Assembly: GCF_019802125.1 (NCBI RefSeq)
Contig: NZ_JAHVHT010000002.1
Coordinates: 620,001-684,000 of the forward strand
Direction of reading: 5' to 3'
From: Tateyamaria omphalii
GTDB lineage: Bacteria; Pseudomonadota; Alphaproteobacteria; Rhodobacterales; Rhodobacteraceae
Length of the DNA: 64,000 nucleotides
Shown: positions 17,636-25,559 of the stretch, piece after piece
Layout of the letters: each line of letters opens with the position of its first letter
Numbering within the stretch: the first letter of the stretch is position 1
The notes under the pieces: generated by a model
What the model saw: only the letters and a program-made list of their open reading frames with translations
Database searches by the model: none
Told to the model about the DNA's origin: nothing
Program-made: the position numbers and the translations under genes

Positions 17636-17704
17636 GGCTGATCTCAAATTCTGCAAAGTGCGCAAAGGCGGGGTCCGCCGCTTAGCATCCAATGTCCATT
17701 CTGG

Positions 17705-18337
17705 CTAGGCCAGCGCTACCTGTCTGACTCCGTGGATGTCACGAACCTTAGTGTCAGATGTTATCCCAGCGGCGACCAAGGCCTGTTCAACCTCCTTTGA
17801 GACACGCTCTGCGCGCTCCTGTGCCCAGGTAGCCAACCTTGTGGAAATCCACCAAGCAGCAGGCAAAAGGACGAAAGGATAGAACTTTAACGCCGTCGCC
17901 GACATGCTGTCGGTCATGTTCGGAAAAAACACGGCCAGGATCGCGTAGTAGACCAAAAGACCCGGTAAAGCCCCGACGACCGCAACCAAAAAAGCCGTAG
18001 AAAGTTTGCCTTCCGGCGTGTCCGGATCGGCAGAACCATGGAGTTGCAGGCACTGTGCTGTCAGATTTGCCAGCGCAACTGGCTCCCGTCCAATTGGTGC
18101 CCAGACAACGGCGACATCATCTCCATGGCGGGCGCGGTCCAACACTTCACCGACAAACGTGTGTTCTTGCCCACCCGTTTCCCGAAGCGTCATTTCCCGC
18201 CACTGCCGCGAACGTTCGACGCGCCGGGTGCGGCGGTTCACCTCCCGCTCAACGCGATCAACGATGTCCACGACATTGCCACGGATGACTTTGTATCCGT
18301 GCGGCATTTTCGGCTTTTTCTTTGGGGAACCAGACAC
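17705..18337 (-). CDS. Uncharacterised protein with two membrane segments
   Basis: A 210-aa protein starting at GTG (18337) with GGAGGA just upstream. The N-terminal 55 residues are very basic (MSGSPKKKPK... VNRRTRRVERSRQWRE). Two hydrophobic helices follow at about 113-136 and 147-168, and the tail is charged and helical. I do not recognise the family. It is divergent from an XRE regulator with a shared palindromic operator, so it is probably that regulator's target. Confidence 0.6.
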   Translation of the reverse strand: MSGSPKKKPKMPHGYKVIRGNVVDIVDRVEREVNRRTRRVERSRQWREMTLRETGGQEHTFVGEVLDRARHGDDVAVVWAPIGREPVALANLTAQCLQLHGSADPDTPEGKLSTAFLVAVVGALPGLLVYYAILAVFFPNMTDSMSATALKFYPFVLLPAAWWISTRLATWAQERAERVSKEVEQALVAAGITSDTKVRDIHGVRQVALA

Positions 18338-18351
18338 AGTTTCCTCCGTAA

Positions 18352-18368
18352 TATCCTATAATGGGATA
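18352..18368. promoter_or_regulatory. Palindromic operator between divergent genes
   Basis: TATCCTATAATGGGATA has TATCC/GGATA inverted arms separated by 7 bp. It includes a TATAAT that could serve as a -10. It lies 15 bp upstream of the 18337 GTG and about 50 bp upstream of the XRE gene, so it is a likely regulator site. Confidence 0.5.
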
Positions 18369-18419
18369 ATACCAGAACAGGATTACGCGGCAAGGGCTAA
18401 GCCCAGATGGAGATGCCGC

Positions 18420-18680
18420 ATGACCAGAAGTCTGCGAACGCCGGGGCACCAGGCGTTGATGCAGGTGCTGGTCGAAACGAGAAAGTCGAAAGGCGTTACA
18501 CAACAGGAGCTTGCCGACCGCCTTGATAGACCTCAGTCGTATGTTGCAAAAATCGAAACTGGCGAAAGAAGACTCGATGTAGTGGAGTTTGTCGAATGGG
18601 CTGTAGTGTTGGAGGCCCCAGTAGGACAAGTCTTACAGTCTGTGTCTGAGGCAGTTAAGGGCTTGCGACCGGCGAGTTAA
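18420..18680 (+). CDS. XRE-family HTH regulator, small
   Basis: An 86-aa protein consisting almost only of an HTH (QALMQVLVETRKSKGVTQQE, then LADRLDRPQSYVAKIETGER at residues 30-50). It starts at 18420; a longer open frame upstream overlaps the divergent gene and is not believable. It probably autoregulates and controls the divergent membrane protein through the 18352-18368 palindrome. Confidence 0.8.
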   Translation: MTRSLRTPGHQALMQVLVETRKSKGVTQQELADRLDRPQSYVAKIETGERRLDVVEFVEWAVVLEAPVGQVLQSVSEAVKGLRPAS

Positions 18681-18882
18681 AATCAACTGCACCATTTGCC
18701 CGGAAGATGAACAGCGGCAGTTCTTCCGTGAAGACCCTTAACCTGAACGAATTCAAAGCTTCAAAACAGGTCAATTCTGATCAAAACAGCCCAATGGGGC
18801 CCAAAAGTCCCAAATTCCTTTCTTTTGACTTGCCGCGCGACTAGCTTTTCCGTAGCAGGTCGGCTCGAACTGGAGACGAGTC
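18681..18882. promoter_or_regulatory. Intergenic region upstream of the HTH/DUF4062 cassette
   Basis: About 200 bp that is AT-richer than its surroundings. It holds two near-copies of a short direct repeat, TCAAAACAGGTCAATTCTGA (from 18760) and TCAAAACAGCCCAA (from 18780), 20 bp apart. It presumably carries the promoter of the downstream cassette; no clear -35/-10 stands out. Confidence 0.35.
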
Positions 18883-19140
18883 GTGGCTGAGAAAAAAGTA
18901 AGCGGGAAAACCGCGACATTCGAGAGGTGTGCAGAGTTGCGTGAACGAGCAGGACTCAGCGTCGACGCACTTGTGCAGCTGTGCGGAGGCAGACCAGCTA
19001 GGTCTTCGATCCAGCGGCTTGAAAAGGGCTATGGGATCATGACGCACAATACCTTCAAAGTGGCATCCACAATAAATCGAGCGCTTCAAGACGCTGGCTC
19101 CGATGGATTCAACGTTGATGAAGAAGTTCAGAGACTATGA
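18883..19140 (+). CDS. Small HTH protein, first gene of DUF4062 cassette
   Basis: An 85-aa protein starting at GTG (18883) with GGAGACGA upstream. Residues 14-60 (RCAELRERAGLSVDALVQLC, then SIQRLEKGYGI) read as a lambda-repressor-like HTH. Two small or effector genes follow on the same strand. Probably the regulator of the cassette. Confidence 0.6.
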   Translation: MAEKKVSGKTATFERCAELRERAGLSVDALVQLCGGRPARSSIQRLEKGYGIMTHNTFKVASTINRALQDAGSDGFNVDEEVQRL

Positions 19141-19213
19141 TGGGACAGAACCTCACTTCGATCAGAGAAACGAAACCCCTTTGTTTTGCAGGTCAGTGAG
19201 AGAAATTATTATT

Positions 19214-19402
19214 ATGGCAAAAAATATTAGCAAACCCTCGACAGAAGAACAGCTAAATGCAGAATGGGATGCCGCCGAAGAGCGCGACGCTAACCATTTG
19301 ACGCTGGAAGGCGACGGGAACGTTGGGGAAAAACCGCGACCGGTCGAAGTGCTGTCTGGTGCAGAAGTGCAGTCACAAGCCGAATACGTTCTTGGCTACT
19401 GA
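19214..19402 (+). CDS. Small acidic protein of unknown function
   Basis: A 62-aa, strongly acidic protein (MAKNISKPSTEEQLNAEWDA...) starting at 19214; an in-frame extension upstream to 19103 overlaps the previous gene and looks unlike protein. It ends 12 nt before the DUF4062 gene and is presumably co-translated. No family recognised; an antitoxin-like or inhibitor role is possible from size, charge and position. Confidence 0.5.
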   Translation: MAKNISKPSTEEQLNAEWDAAEERDANHLTLEGDGNVGEKPRPVEVLSGAEVQSQAEYVLGY

Positions 19403-19414
19403 GGCCCGGCGTAT

Positions 19415-20521
19415 TTGCAAGATTACAAGCGACCAATTTCTACGCGCATCCAGCATGCGCTGAAGTTCCACTATGACGAAAAGTCAAAGGAACGCTATAG
19501 ATGTTTTGTGCTTAATGCAGAAGCATTTTGCTCTAACCAAGAACTGCCTGACAACGTTTCGTACAAAGTACAAAAGATAAAACTCCGCGCCTTGGTGAAG
19601 TCGTATTTTTTGGACGTGATAAAGTACAAAGAATACCATTTCGAACCAGACCTTCCCAACAAGACCCTTGCGCTACACAGTGAAGACTGGATGCGGGCGG
19701 TCCACGCTGAGAAGGAAATAAACCACAGCAAGATTTTCGCGTTCACCGTTAAATGGGTGATGAAACATGCACCACTTTCCTTCTGGGCAGACTCGGACCA
19801 ATTGCTCAGTGTTGAGGACGAAGCCCGCATTAACTCCGCAAACGCTCGTTTTGCGCTGCACATGGCTTTCCTGCTTATTGGAAAGTCGATGTATTCAGTC
19901 GACCGGGGTCACATCTCGCGACTTACCTATCATCTAATGTATAGAACAATTGACGAGCGCAGTATGTTTGGATGGATTGAAAATATGCTTAGACCAAAAA
20001 CCTCGGACCGTAGCTTTAACGTTTTTCTTGCATCTCCACAGGACGTAGTGGAGCTTCGCGACGCCACCGAGGACGTCATCAGTCAGATCAACGAAGAGTA
20101 CCCGGGCGCAACAGTCAAACTCAACTGCTATCGATGGGAGAATGACAAACAGGCCGGTGCAAGCTCCAAAATTCAAGACGATATTTTCAAAGAGGCTACT
20201 AACAAGTGGGGTGGCGGAGAATGTGACATCTTGATTGTGCTGGCTTGGCACAAGTTCGGTGAGGGGACTGAGAAGGAGTTTGACCACTTCTTCACAAAGT
20301 TCGTTGATAACGAGGATAAGAAGTTCATCTTTTGCCGGTACGCAAAGGCGATTGATCCAAAAGACGTCGACGGGCCAAGCCTTGCAAGACTCGACAACTG
20401 GGTCAAGAAACATCAAGACAAGTATTCTCCGCTGAATGCAACACGTGGCTCTATTGCAGATATCGAGCATTACAAAACAGCGCTTGGAAAAGAGCTAAGG
20501 GTGTTCATCCGCGACAAGTAG
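19415..20521 (+). CDS. DUF4062/TIR-like domain protein (candidate defence effector)
   Basis: A 368-aa protein starting at TTG (19415). The C-terminal half has the DUF4062 pattern: FNVFLASPQDVVELRDATED at about residues 205-224, then CDILIVLAWHKFGEG at about 270-284. DUF4062 is a TIR-related Rossmann-like domain found in NLR-like and other signalling proteins. The first 200 residues are unrecognised and helical, with a basic N-terminus. There is no NTPase domain. The gene is visibly AT-richer than the chromosomal genes. A nucleotide-hydrolysing or signalling effector role is inference. Confidence 0.6.
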   Translation: MQDYKRPISTRIQHALKFHYDEKSKERYRCFVLNAEAFCSNQELPDNVSYKVQKIKLRALVKSYFLDVIKYKEYHFEPDLPNKTLALHSEDWMRAVHAEKEINHSKIFAFTVKWVMKHAPLSFWADSDQLLSVEDEARINSANARFALHMAFLLIGKSMYSVDRGHISRLTYHLMYRTIDERSMFGWIENMLRPKTSDRSFNVFLASPQDVVELRDATEDVISQINEEYPGATVKLNCYRWENDKQAGASSKIQDDIFKEATNKWGGGECDILIVLAWHKFGEGTEKEFDHFFTKFVDNEDKKFIFCRYAKAIDPKDVDGPSLARLDNWVKKHQDKYSPLNATRGSIADIEHYKTALGKELRVFIRDK

Positions 20522-20660
20522 GTACTTTATGACCTGCCGACCGACGCACGACGAAACGCTCACGTTGGCGTCTGGCTTGTGCGGTTTGGATCTAGTCTGT
20601 GTACAATGACTGCCGGGCTTCAGTTTCGACCCGTGGCGCGGCCTTTAAGATGTCGCTTGA

Positions 20661-20948
20661 TCAAAAAGCAACGAGTACGATCATCAGGCACAACAAAACA
20701 GAGGCGGCAATGGCGCCTGCCAGATAACGACTTGTGCGCTGCACCCGAATATCAAGCTGGTCCATTTGCGCTTCAAGAACTTGCATCTGTCCTTGAACGG
20801 TTGTCGCTTTGAAAGCTGTCTCTCGCACAGACTCTTGGAGTGCATCAATCGCCTGGATTAAGTCAGCGGCCTTCTGTGTCTGTGCAGCGCCCTCAAGTTG
20901 CCTCTGTTGTCGAAGATAAGCGATCCGGTCATCTAAATCGTCACTCAT
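20661..20948 (-). CDS. Small coiled-coil protein with C-terminal membrane anchor
   Basis: A 95-aa protein. Residues 1-70 are heptad-like and predicted coiled coil (IAYLRQQRQLEGAAQTQKAA...); residues 74-95 form one TM helix (YLAGAIAASVLLCLMIVLVAF). It overlaps the mob gene stop by 4 nt, so it is co-translated with the relaxase. It may tether or assist the relaxosome at the membrane. No family recognised. Confidence 0.65.
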   Translation of the reverse strand: MSDDLDDRIAYLRQQRQLEGAAQTQKAADLIQAIDALQESVRETAFKATTVQGQMQVLEAQMDQLDIRVQRTSRYLAGAIAASVLLCLMIVLVAF

Positions 20949-22297
20949 GGCTCTGCTCCCCGGTCAGAAGATGGTGAACCCAGCCCTATTTCTCCTTTCA
21001 AGTCCTGCGCCAGGCTCGCGACTTGATCCCGAGGTGCAAACGACGAAATCTTCTGCCAAAAGGAAAGGACGGCGGTAACCGGCTTTTCCAGATACGACCT
21101 GATACCGTAGTCTTCCACGCTTCTGGCTAAAGACTTATCTGCGATCGTAAATGAGGATTGCTTTGGATCGGTCTGAACAGTTCCAATGAATACTCCGGTC
21201 AAGACGCGAACGGTGACTCTGGCCACATCGAGAACAACCCGTTTGACTACCCGCCGTTTCTCAAAATCAAAGGCACGGCGCTTTTGCTCCAGTTCAGCCT
21301 CCGCAGCCTCAATCTGGCTGGTTCGCGCAGCGAGGTCCTCACGAACTTTCTGTTGCAGTTGACGAACATCCTCTTTCGCCGCTTCAACCACCTTTCTGGC
21401 CCGTTTGGTTGCACGTATTTTGGCGTCTTCAGCTTCCTGCTTGGCCTGATCGACTAGGGCCAGCTTTTCAGCGAGCTCCTTCGCCTTCTCCGACACAGAC
21501 TCTTCCAAGTCGTCTTCCGCATTAACGATGCGCTCGACGCGTTTTTCAATGTCGCTTTGCAATTTGGCGTCGCGTCGCGCTTGATCCTTTCGAGCTTTCC
21601 ACTGCTGGCGGTTGAGGCGTTCGCGTTTCGGCCCAGTTCGGGTCAAACCACAGGCCAAACTAACATGCTCATAGTAGTGATCTTGCAGTTCACGGGCTTT
21701 GGAACGGTACGCTGCATTGCCGAAATTCAACGCGGCTTTGTCATCATGACCCGCAGCACGCGCGACTTCCATCGCCTCCTCTTTCGCCTGCCAAGCGGGG
21801 TTGAGCTGCCGCGCCGAACAAGTCGCATCGCCAAGCGGCAATATGTAAGCGTGGAGATGTGGGTGCTCTTCATCCCAATGCTCGATGACAGACACCAGCT
21901 TGTCGCCAAAGCAGGTCTTGAGCCACACAACATTGTGTTCGCGCCAAATTTCGTAGTCCGCGCGTGCATTGGGCTTAGTGTTCACAAGTTCGGTTGGCAG
22001 GGGATGCGAAGCCACAGCGGTCATCAGCGTGTGCCGGTCCTTGCGGATACCCCGCCGCGTTTTGCGGCCATCTTTCAGGGTGACATCTATGCCGCCGGCG
22101 GCGACCATGTCGTCGTGTAGTTTGCGGACCTCATTGGCGGCTACGCCATAAACAACGGACGGCGGTTGCGGTTCGACCACGTGCTTGCTGTAAACCGGCG
22201 CACGGGCAGCCTCAGCCAGCACTTGTTCGACAGACTGACCTCTGGGGTTTGCCTTGCGAGAATACGACTGTAGGTGCATGAATTGTGGGCCTGACAT
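20945..22297 (-). CDS. mob: MobV-type relaxase (plasmid mobilisation/Pre protein)
   Basis: A 450-aa protein starting at 22297 (MSGPQFMHLQSYSRK). The relaxase motif H-x-D-E-x-x-P-H-x-H is present as HWDEEHPHLH (residues 140-149), the metal-binding signature of the Mob_Pre (MobV) family. A long coiled coil covers about 250-360. It would nick an oriT and lead single-stranded transfer using another element's secretion machinery. Presence with a RepC-like gene suggests element B derives from or can act as a mobilisable replicon. Confidence 0.85.
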   Translation of the reverse strand: MSGPQFMHLQSYSRKANPRGQSVEQVLAEAARAPVYSKHVVEPQPPSVVYGVAANEVRKLHDDMVAAGGIDVTLKDGRKTRRGIRKDRHTLMTAVASHPLPTELVNTKPNARADYEIWREHNVVWLKTCFGDKLVSVIEHWDEEHPHLHAYILPLGDATCSARQLNPAWQAKEEAMEVARAAGHDDKAALNFGNAAYRSKARELQDHYYEHVSLACGLTRTGPKRERLNRQQWKARKDQARRDAKLQSDIEKRVERIVNAEDDLEESVSEKAKELAEKLALVDQAKQEAEDAKIRATKRARKVVEAAKEDVRQLQQKVREDLAARTSQIEAAEAELEQKRRAFDFEKRRVVKRVVLDVARVTVRVLTGVFIGTVQTDPKQSSFTIADKSLARSVEDYGIRSYLEKPVTAVLSFWQKISSFAPRDQVASLAQDLKGEIGLGSPSSDRGAEP

Positions 22298-22342
22298 CAG
22301 CTTGGCCCCGTTTGAGAAGAAACGCAGTACGGACCGACTATT

Positions 22343-22423
22343 ATGTTGCAAGCAACATGTCGGTCAGGGCGTTGCACCCCTGAACCCCGCAAAGCGGCTA
22401 CGCCGCCGGTCCCAGCGGGACCG
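22343..22423. other. Candidate oriT: two perfect hairpins upstream of mob
   Basis: Upstream of the relaxase gene lie ATGTTGCAAGCAACAT (22343-22358; 7-bp arms, 2-nt centre) and CGGTCCCAGCGGGACCG (22407-22423; 7-bp arms, 3-nt loop). MobV origins of transfer are usually within the first couple of hundred bases upstream of mob and contain such inverted repeats beside the nick. Which bond is nicked cannot be told. Confidence 0.45.
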
Positions 22424-22534
22424 AAGACGCCCCCGGCGGCTGCAACACCAGACCGCGCCAGCCTTGTGGTGGGCGCGCGGCCTGATGTTGCGACGAGGTT
22501 TCGGTGGCAAATGAGGATCTGTGGACCCGCTAGC

Positions 22535-23635
22535 TCAAAGGCCATTTCTATGACCTCCTTGGTTGCCGATCAGTTCCCCCAACAAGCTATTGACGACCAT
22601 GCCCTGGCGCGCTTCTGAACGTGCCATGCCAACGAACGCGGCGGCGGCATCCCTGACCTGATAATCGTCAAAACGGTCTGCATTGCGATCAGCGATCATC
22701 AGGCACAGCGCGGTCCTTTCCTCGCCCAACGTCCTGCATTGTCGCTGCCAAATACCACCGCTTATCCCAAGCTGATCGGCCCGCTCTTTCGCAGCCAATT
22801 GGACCGCTTGCCAGCTCAGGCGACTCCGGTTGTCGAGCGCGTTCCAATAGAGCTCGATGATCTCTCGCAGCGGTTCGCTGGCCAGCAGCGCCACTTGCGC
22901 AGCTGTTGTCCGGACCGGCGGGGCTTCTTCCTGCTTTTCAGCCCTACAGGTTTTATTGATATTTTCCTTACTTGTATTGAGTGCGGGTGAAATGTCGCAC
23001 TGGTGGGACTTTTCGCCCCTACCGATCTGCGCAGAAAAATCCTCCCAAACCGCTTCCAGCGCCTCGGCGACTTGCTGCAATCGCTCAAAGCTCTGAATGG
23101 TAGATGGACGGCGATTGGGCAGAACCTCTTCAGCGGCTTCCGTTGCGCCACCGGAACACAGCCGTCGGATGTCACCGAACAGCTTTTTGATCCGGCAGCG
23201 AAGCCGTTCGGCCTCTTCCGCTTCAAAGGCAGCCTTTTGAGCCGCAGCTTGAATCTCGCCCGCCCGCGCAATCAGGGGGGCGAGGTTGATCCCGAATTCA
23301 TTGCCGATTTTCCCGTCTCTGCGGGAGCCAGCACGGCGACTGTGGTCGGAGGCCGTTTTTGCCAGCAGCCCACGCTGTACCAGATCACCTTCGATGCGCG
23401 CGATCTGACGTCTGTCCAGTCCCGCCTGTGCAGCGATTTTCGTGACCGATGTCCAGAAACTGCAGATCCGGCCAGCGGCGAAATCTTCGTCCATGGTGTT
23501 GGAGATTGCCACCTTCACATAGGCGATTGCGCCCTTGCTCAAGCCCAGCTGACGGCGTCCACGTTCGATCAATCCAAAGAACTGCCAACGCGTCAAACCA
23601 TCCGGCAACCCGTCATGTGTAAGGTGCTGCGTCAT
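22535..23635 (-). CDS. RepC-like plasmid replication initiator
   Basis: A 366-aa protein with a winged-helix region at about residues 60-105 (FWTSVTKIAAQAGLDRRQIA, then RIEGDLVQRGLLAKT). A phrase like FGINLAPLIAR (about 134-144) follows, as in RepC of alphaproteobacterial plasmids, then a charged linker and an unrecognised C-terminal half. No repA/repB partition genes accompany it. Beside a relaxase, it indicates a replicon ancestry for element B. It could let the excised element replicate. Confidence 0.7.
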   Translation of the reverse strand: MTQHLTHDGLPDGLTRWQFFGLIERGRRQLGLSKGAIAYVKVAISNTMDEDFAAGRICSFWTSVTKIAAQAGLDRRQIARIEGDLVQRGLLAKTASDHSRRAGSRRDGKIGNEFGINLAPLIARAGEIQAAAQKAAFEAEEAERLRCRIKKLFGDIRRLCSGGATEAAEEVLPNRRPSTIQSFERLQQVAEALEAVWEDFSAQIGRGEKSHQCDISPALNTSKENINKTCRAEKQEEAPPVRTTAAQVALLASEPLREIIELYWNALDNRSRLSWQAVQLAAKERADQLGISGGIWQRQCRTLGEERTALCLMIADRNADRFDDYQVRDAAAAFVGMARSEARQGMVVNSLLGELIGNQGGHRNGL

Positions 23636-23771
23636 GCCCGCACCTCCGATCCCGCGCTTGCGGGATTCAGTGCGTTCTGGTACTCAGGTTTGGCAATGAA
23701 CTTTTGTTTGTCGTCGGATGGGGCTGCAACCCCTCCGGCGACTTTCTTTTTGGGGGTCGGTCCCTCCAAAA

Positions 23772-23829
23772 AGTTGGAACCCCGCCTTGTAAGCCCTTGA
23801 TTTCTTATGACGGCCAAAGTTGGAACTTT
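23772..23829. repeat. AGTTGGAAC repeats near right end of element B (candidate arm sites)
   Basis: AGTTGGAAC at 23772-23780 and the full AGTTGGAACTTT at 23818-23829 repeat the pair at 6883-6915. They lie 39-96 bp inside the right attachment repeat, consistent with integrase arm binding at attR. The surrounding bases (23636-23867) contain no convincing gene. Confidence 0.45.
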
Positions 23830-23867
23830 TCGGGCTAAGGCGTTGATACTTCGGAATTCACCCCGTT

Positions 23868-23883
23868 CTGCCGGGGTCGCCAG
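23868..23883 (+). repeat. Attachment-site direct repeat, right copy
   Basis: CTGCCGGGGTCGCCAG, identical to 6827-6842 (tRNA-Arg 3' end). It marks the right boundary of element B. Upstream bases differ from the tRNA, so the shared core is 16 bp. Confidence 0.75.
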
Positions 23884-24345
23884 TTGTTCATTGTGGAAGA
23901 TGTGTTGCCTGGCCTCCGCACTGGCCAGAAGATGTACGAGGGTTGAAGCTCTCGCATTTTTTCCCGAATTTGCAGACGACCAGGCGGGCTTGGGCGTTGG
24001 TCGGCAGTGATCACATCTGAACTGGGCGGAATATCCGGGAATAGCAGCTGCAACGTGCCGGTCACGCCATGGAGGGCTTCTTTGATATTGATGCCGCCAT
24101 CTGCTTGGAGCATGTCGACCTGGACGACCTCCAGACCTATCTTGCCTGCGACAGGACTGCCTGAACGTCAAGTGAATGGCCGTCGCGGCCCCAGGCGGTT
24201 GTTTGAATGCTCATTCAAATGCTCCTGTTTCAATGCTGCGAAACGTCTTTCGATCGGATCAATCCGGGTCGGCTCGATGATAGGCAATGCATGTGGAGAC
24301 GTCTTTGTTGGCCTTCAGCGGGAAGTCTTGCGCCGGTGAGCGACG
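23884..24345. other. Non-coding junction region with orphan TetR-type palindrome
   Basis: About 460 bp between the right end of element B and pobA without a supportable gene. A short plus-strand frame (24070-24165, MEGFFDIDAAICLEHVDLDD...) looks protein-like but has no upstream half, and may be the remnant of a gene cut by integration. TTTGAATGCTCATTCAAA (24202-24219) is a perfect palindrome with 8-bp arms, typical of TetR-family operators, but no promoter or target gene is evident beside it. Confidence 0.4.
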
Positions 24346-25515
24346 TCAGTAGGGCAGACCGACATAGCTGAGCGCCATCGCCGCCTGTGCCTCGCGGTTG
24401 TCGCGCAGCAGGGCCAGTTCAGCGCGCCGCATTTTCTTGTCGAACGCCGTTTGGCCGGGAAAGTGGTGCATGAGGGTCGAAAACCACCAACTGAAGCGCT
24501 GCGTTTTCCAGACGCGGGCCAAGGCGCGCTGGGAGTATCTGTCGATGCCCTCGCTGTCGCCCTCACCGTAGAACTGGCGCAGGCCCTGGTTCAGATAATG
24601 CACGTCAGAGGCTGCAGTGTTCAGCCCCTTGGCGCCAGTGGGCGGAACGATATGTGCCGCATCTCCGCACAGGAACAACCGCCCCCAGCGCATCGGTTCG
24701 CAAACAAAGCTGCGCAGGGGTGCGATGGACTTTTCGATGCTTGGGCCCGTAACCAATGTGTCAGCAGCTTGCGGCGGGATGCGGCGGCGCAGCTCGTCCC
24801 AGAACGCATCGTCGCTCCAGTTCGCTGGGTCATCTGCGGTTTCGCATTGGATGTAGTAGCGGCTGAGGTTTGCGTTCCGCATTGAACACAGGGCAAAGCC
24901 GCGGTCCGAATTGGCGTAGATCAACTCGTCATTCACCGGGGGTGTTTCGGATAGGATGCCCAACCACCCGAAGGGATAGACCTTTTCGTATTCCTGCCTG
25001 ACGTCCGCCGGGATGGTCTTGCGACTGACACCATGGAATCCGTCGCACCCCGCGACAAAGTCACAGTCAATCCGTTCACTGTGCCCATTCTGCCTGAAGG
25101 TGACAAAGGGGGCATCGGTGTCGACGTCGTGGATAATGACGTCTTCCACCTCGAACCGGGTATCGCCGCCGGTTGCGTCGCGTGCATCATACAGATCTCG
25201 GGTCACCTCGGTCTGTCCGTAAACCAGCACGGTCGCCTCGGTGTGCGCCGCAAAATCGACACGGAACATGTCGTTGTCGTAGGCAATGAGCGTGCCGTCA
25301 TGCACGAACCCTTCGGCCTTCATGCGGGTGTCCACGCCCGCTTGCCCCATCAGGTCAACGAGGCCGCGTTCCAGCACGCCGGCGCGGATGCGCCCCAGGA
25401 CGTGCGCCCGCGACTGCCGCTCGAGCACGACACTTTCGATCCCTGCTTTGTGCAGCAATTGACCCAGCAGCAGACCTGATGGTCCGCCACCAACGATGAC
25501 GACCTGAGTGCGCAA
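24346..25515 (-). CDS. pobA: 4-hydroxybenzoate 3-monooxygenase
   Basis: A flavoprotein converting 4-hydroxybenzoate, NADPH and O2 to protocatechuate, feeding the beta-ketoadipate pathway. The N-terminal FAD motif is VIVGGGPSG. The substrate-site block GFALCSMRNANLSRYYIQ keeps the Ser, Arg and Tyr of characterised PobA. GDAAHIVPPTGAKGLN binds FAD, and the terminal YVGLPY supplies the active-site Tyr. Start chosen at TTG 25515 (MRTQVVIVGG, 389 aa) because GGGGAGG lies 5 nt upstream and the length matches the family; a TTG at 25563 overlapping the tetR stop is the alternative. It is last in the operon from 30165. Confidence 0.92.
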   Translation of the reverse strand: MRTQVVIVGGGPSGLLLGQLLHKAGIESVVLERQSRAHVLGRIRAGVLERGLVDLMGQAGVDTRMKAEGFVHDGTLIAYDNDMFRVDFAAHTEATVLVYGQTEVTRDLYDARDATGGDTRFEVEDVIIHDVDTDAPFVTFRQNGHSERIDCDFVAGCDGFHGVSRKTIPADVRQEYEKVYPFGWLGILSETPPVNDELIYANSDRGFALCSMRNANLSRYYIQCETADDPANWSDDAFWDELRRRIPPQAADTLVTGPSIEKSIAPLRSFVCEPMRWGRLFLCGDAAHIVPPTGAKGLNTAASDVHYLNQGLRQFYGEGDSEGIDRYSQRALARVWKTQRFSWWFSTLMHHFPGQTAFDKKMRRAELALLRDNREAQAAMALSYVGLPY

Positions 25516-25559
25516 TGCAGCCTCCCCTGCGCGGTTTGTCACAGGTCCCACGAGTTCGG

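Noticed and set aside
23632-24171. Minus-strand 179-codon frame crossing the right attachment repeat
   Set aside because: It spans the recombination junction, so it joins unrelated DNA; the translation is Arg/Ser/Pro-rich with no domain.
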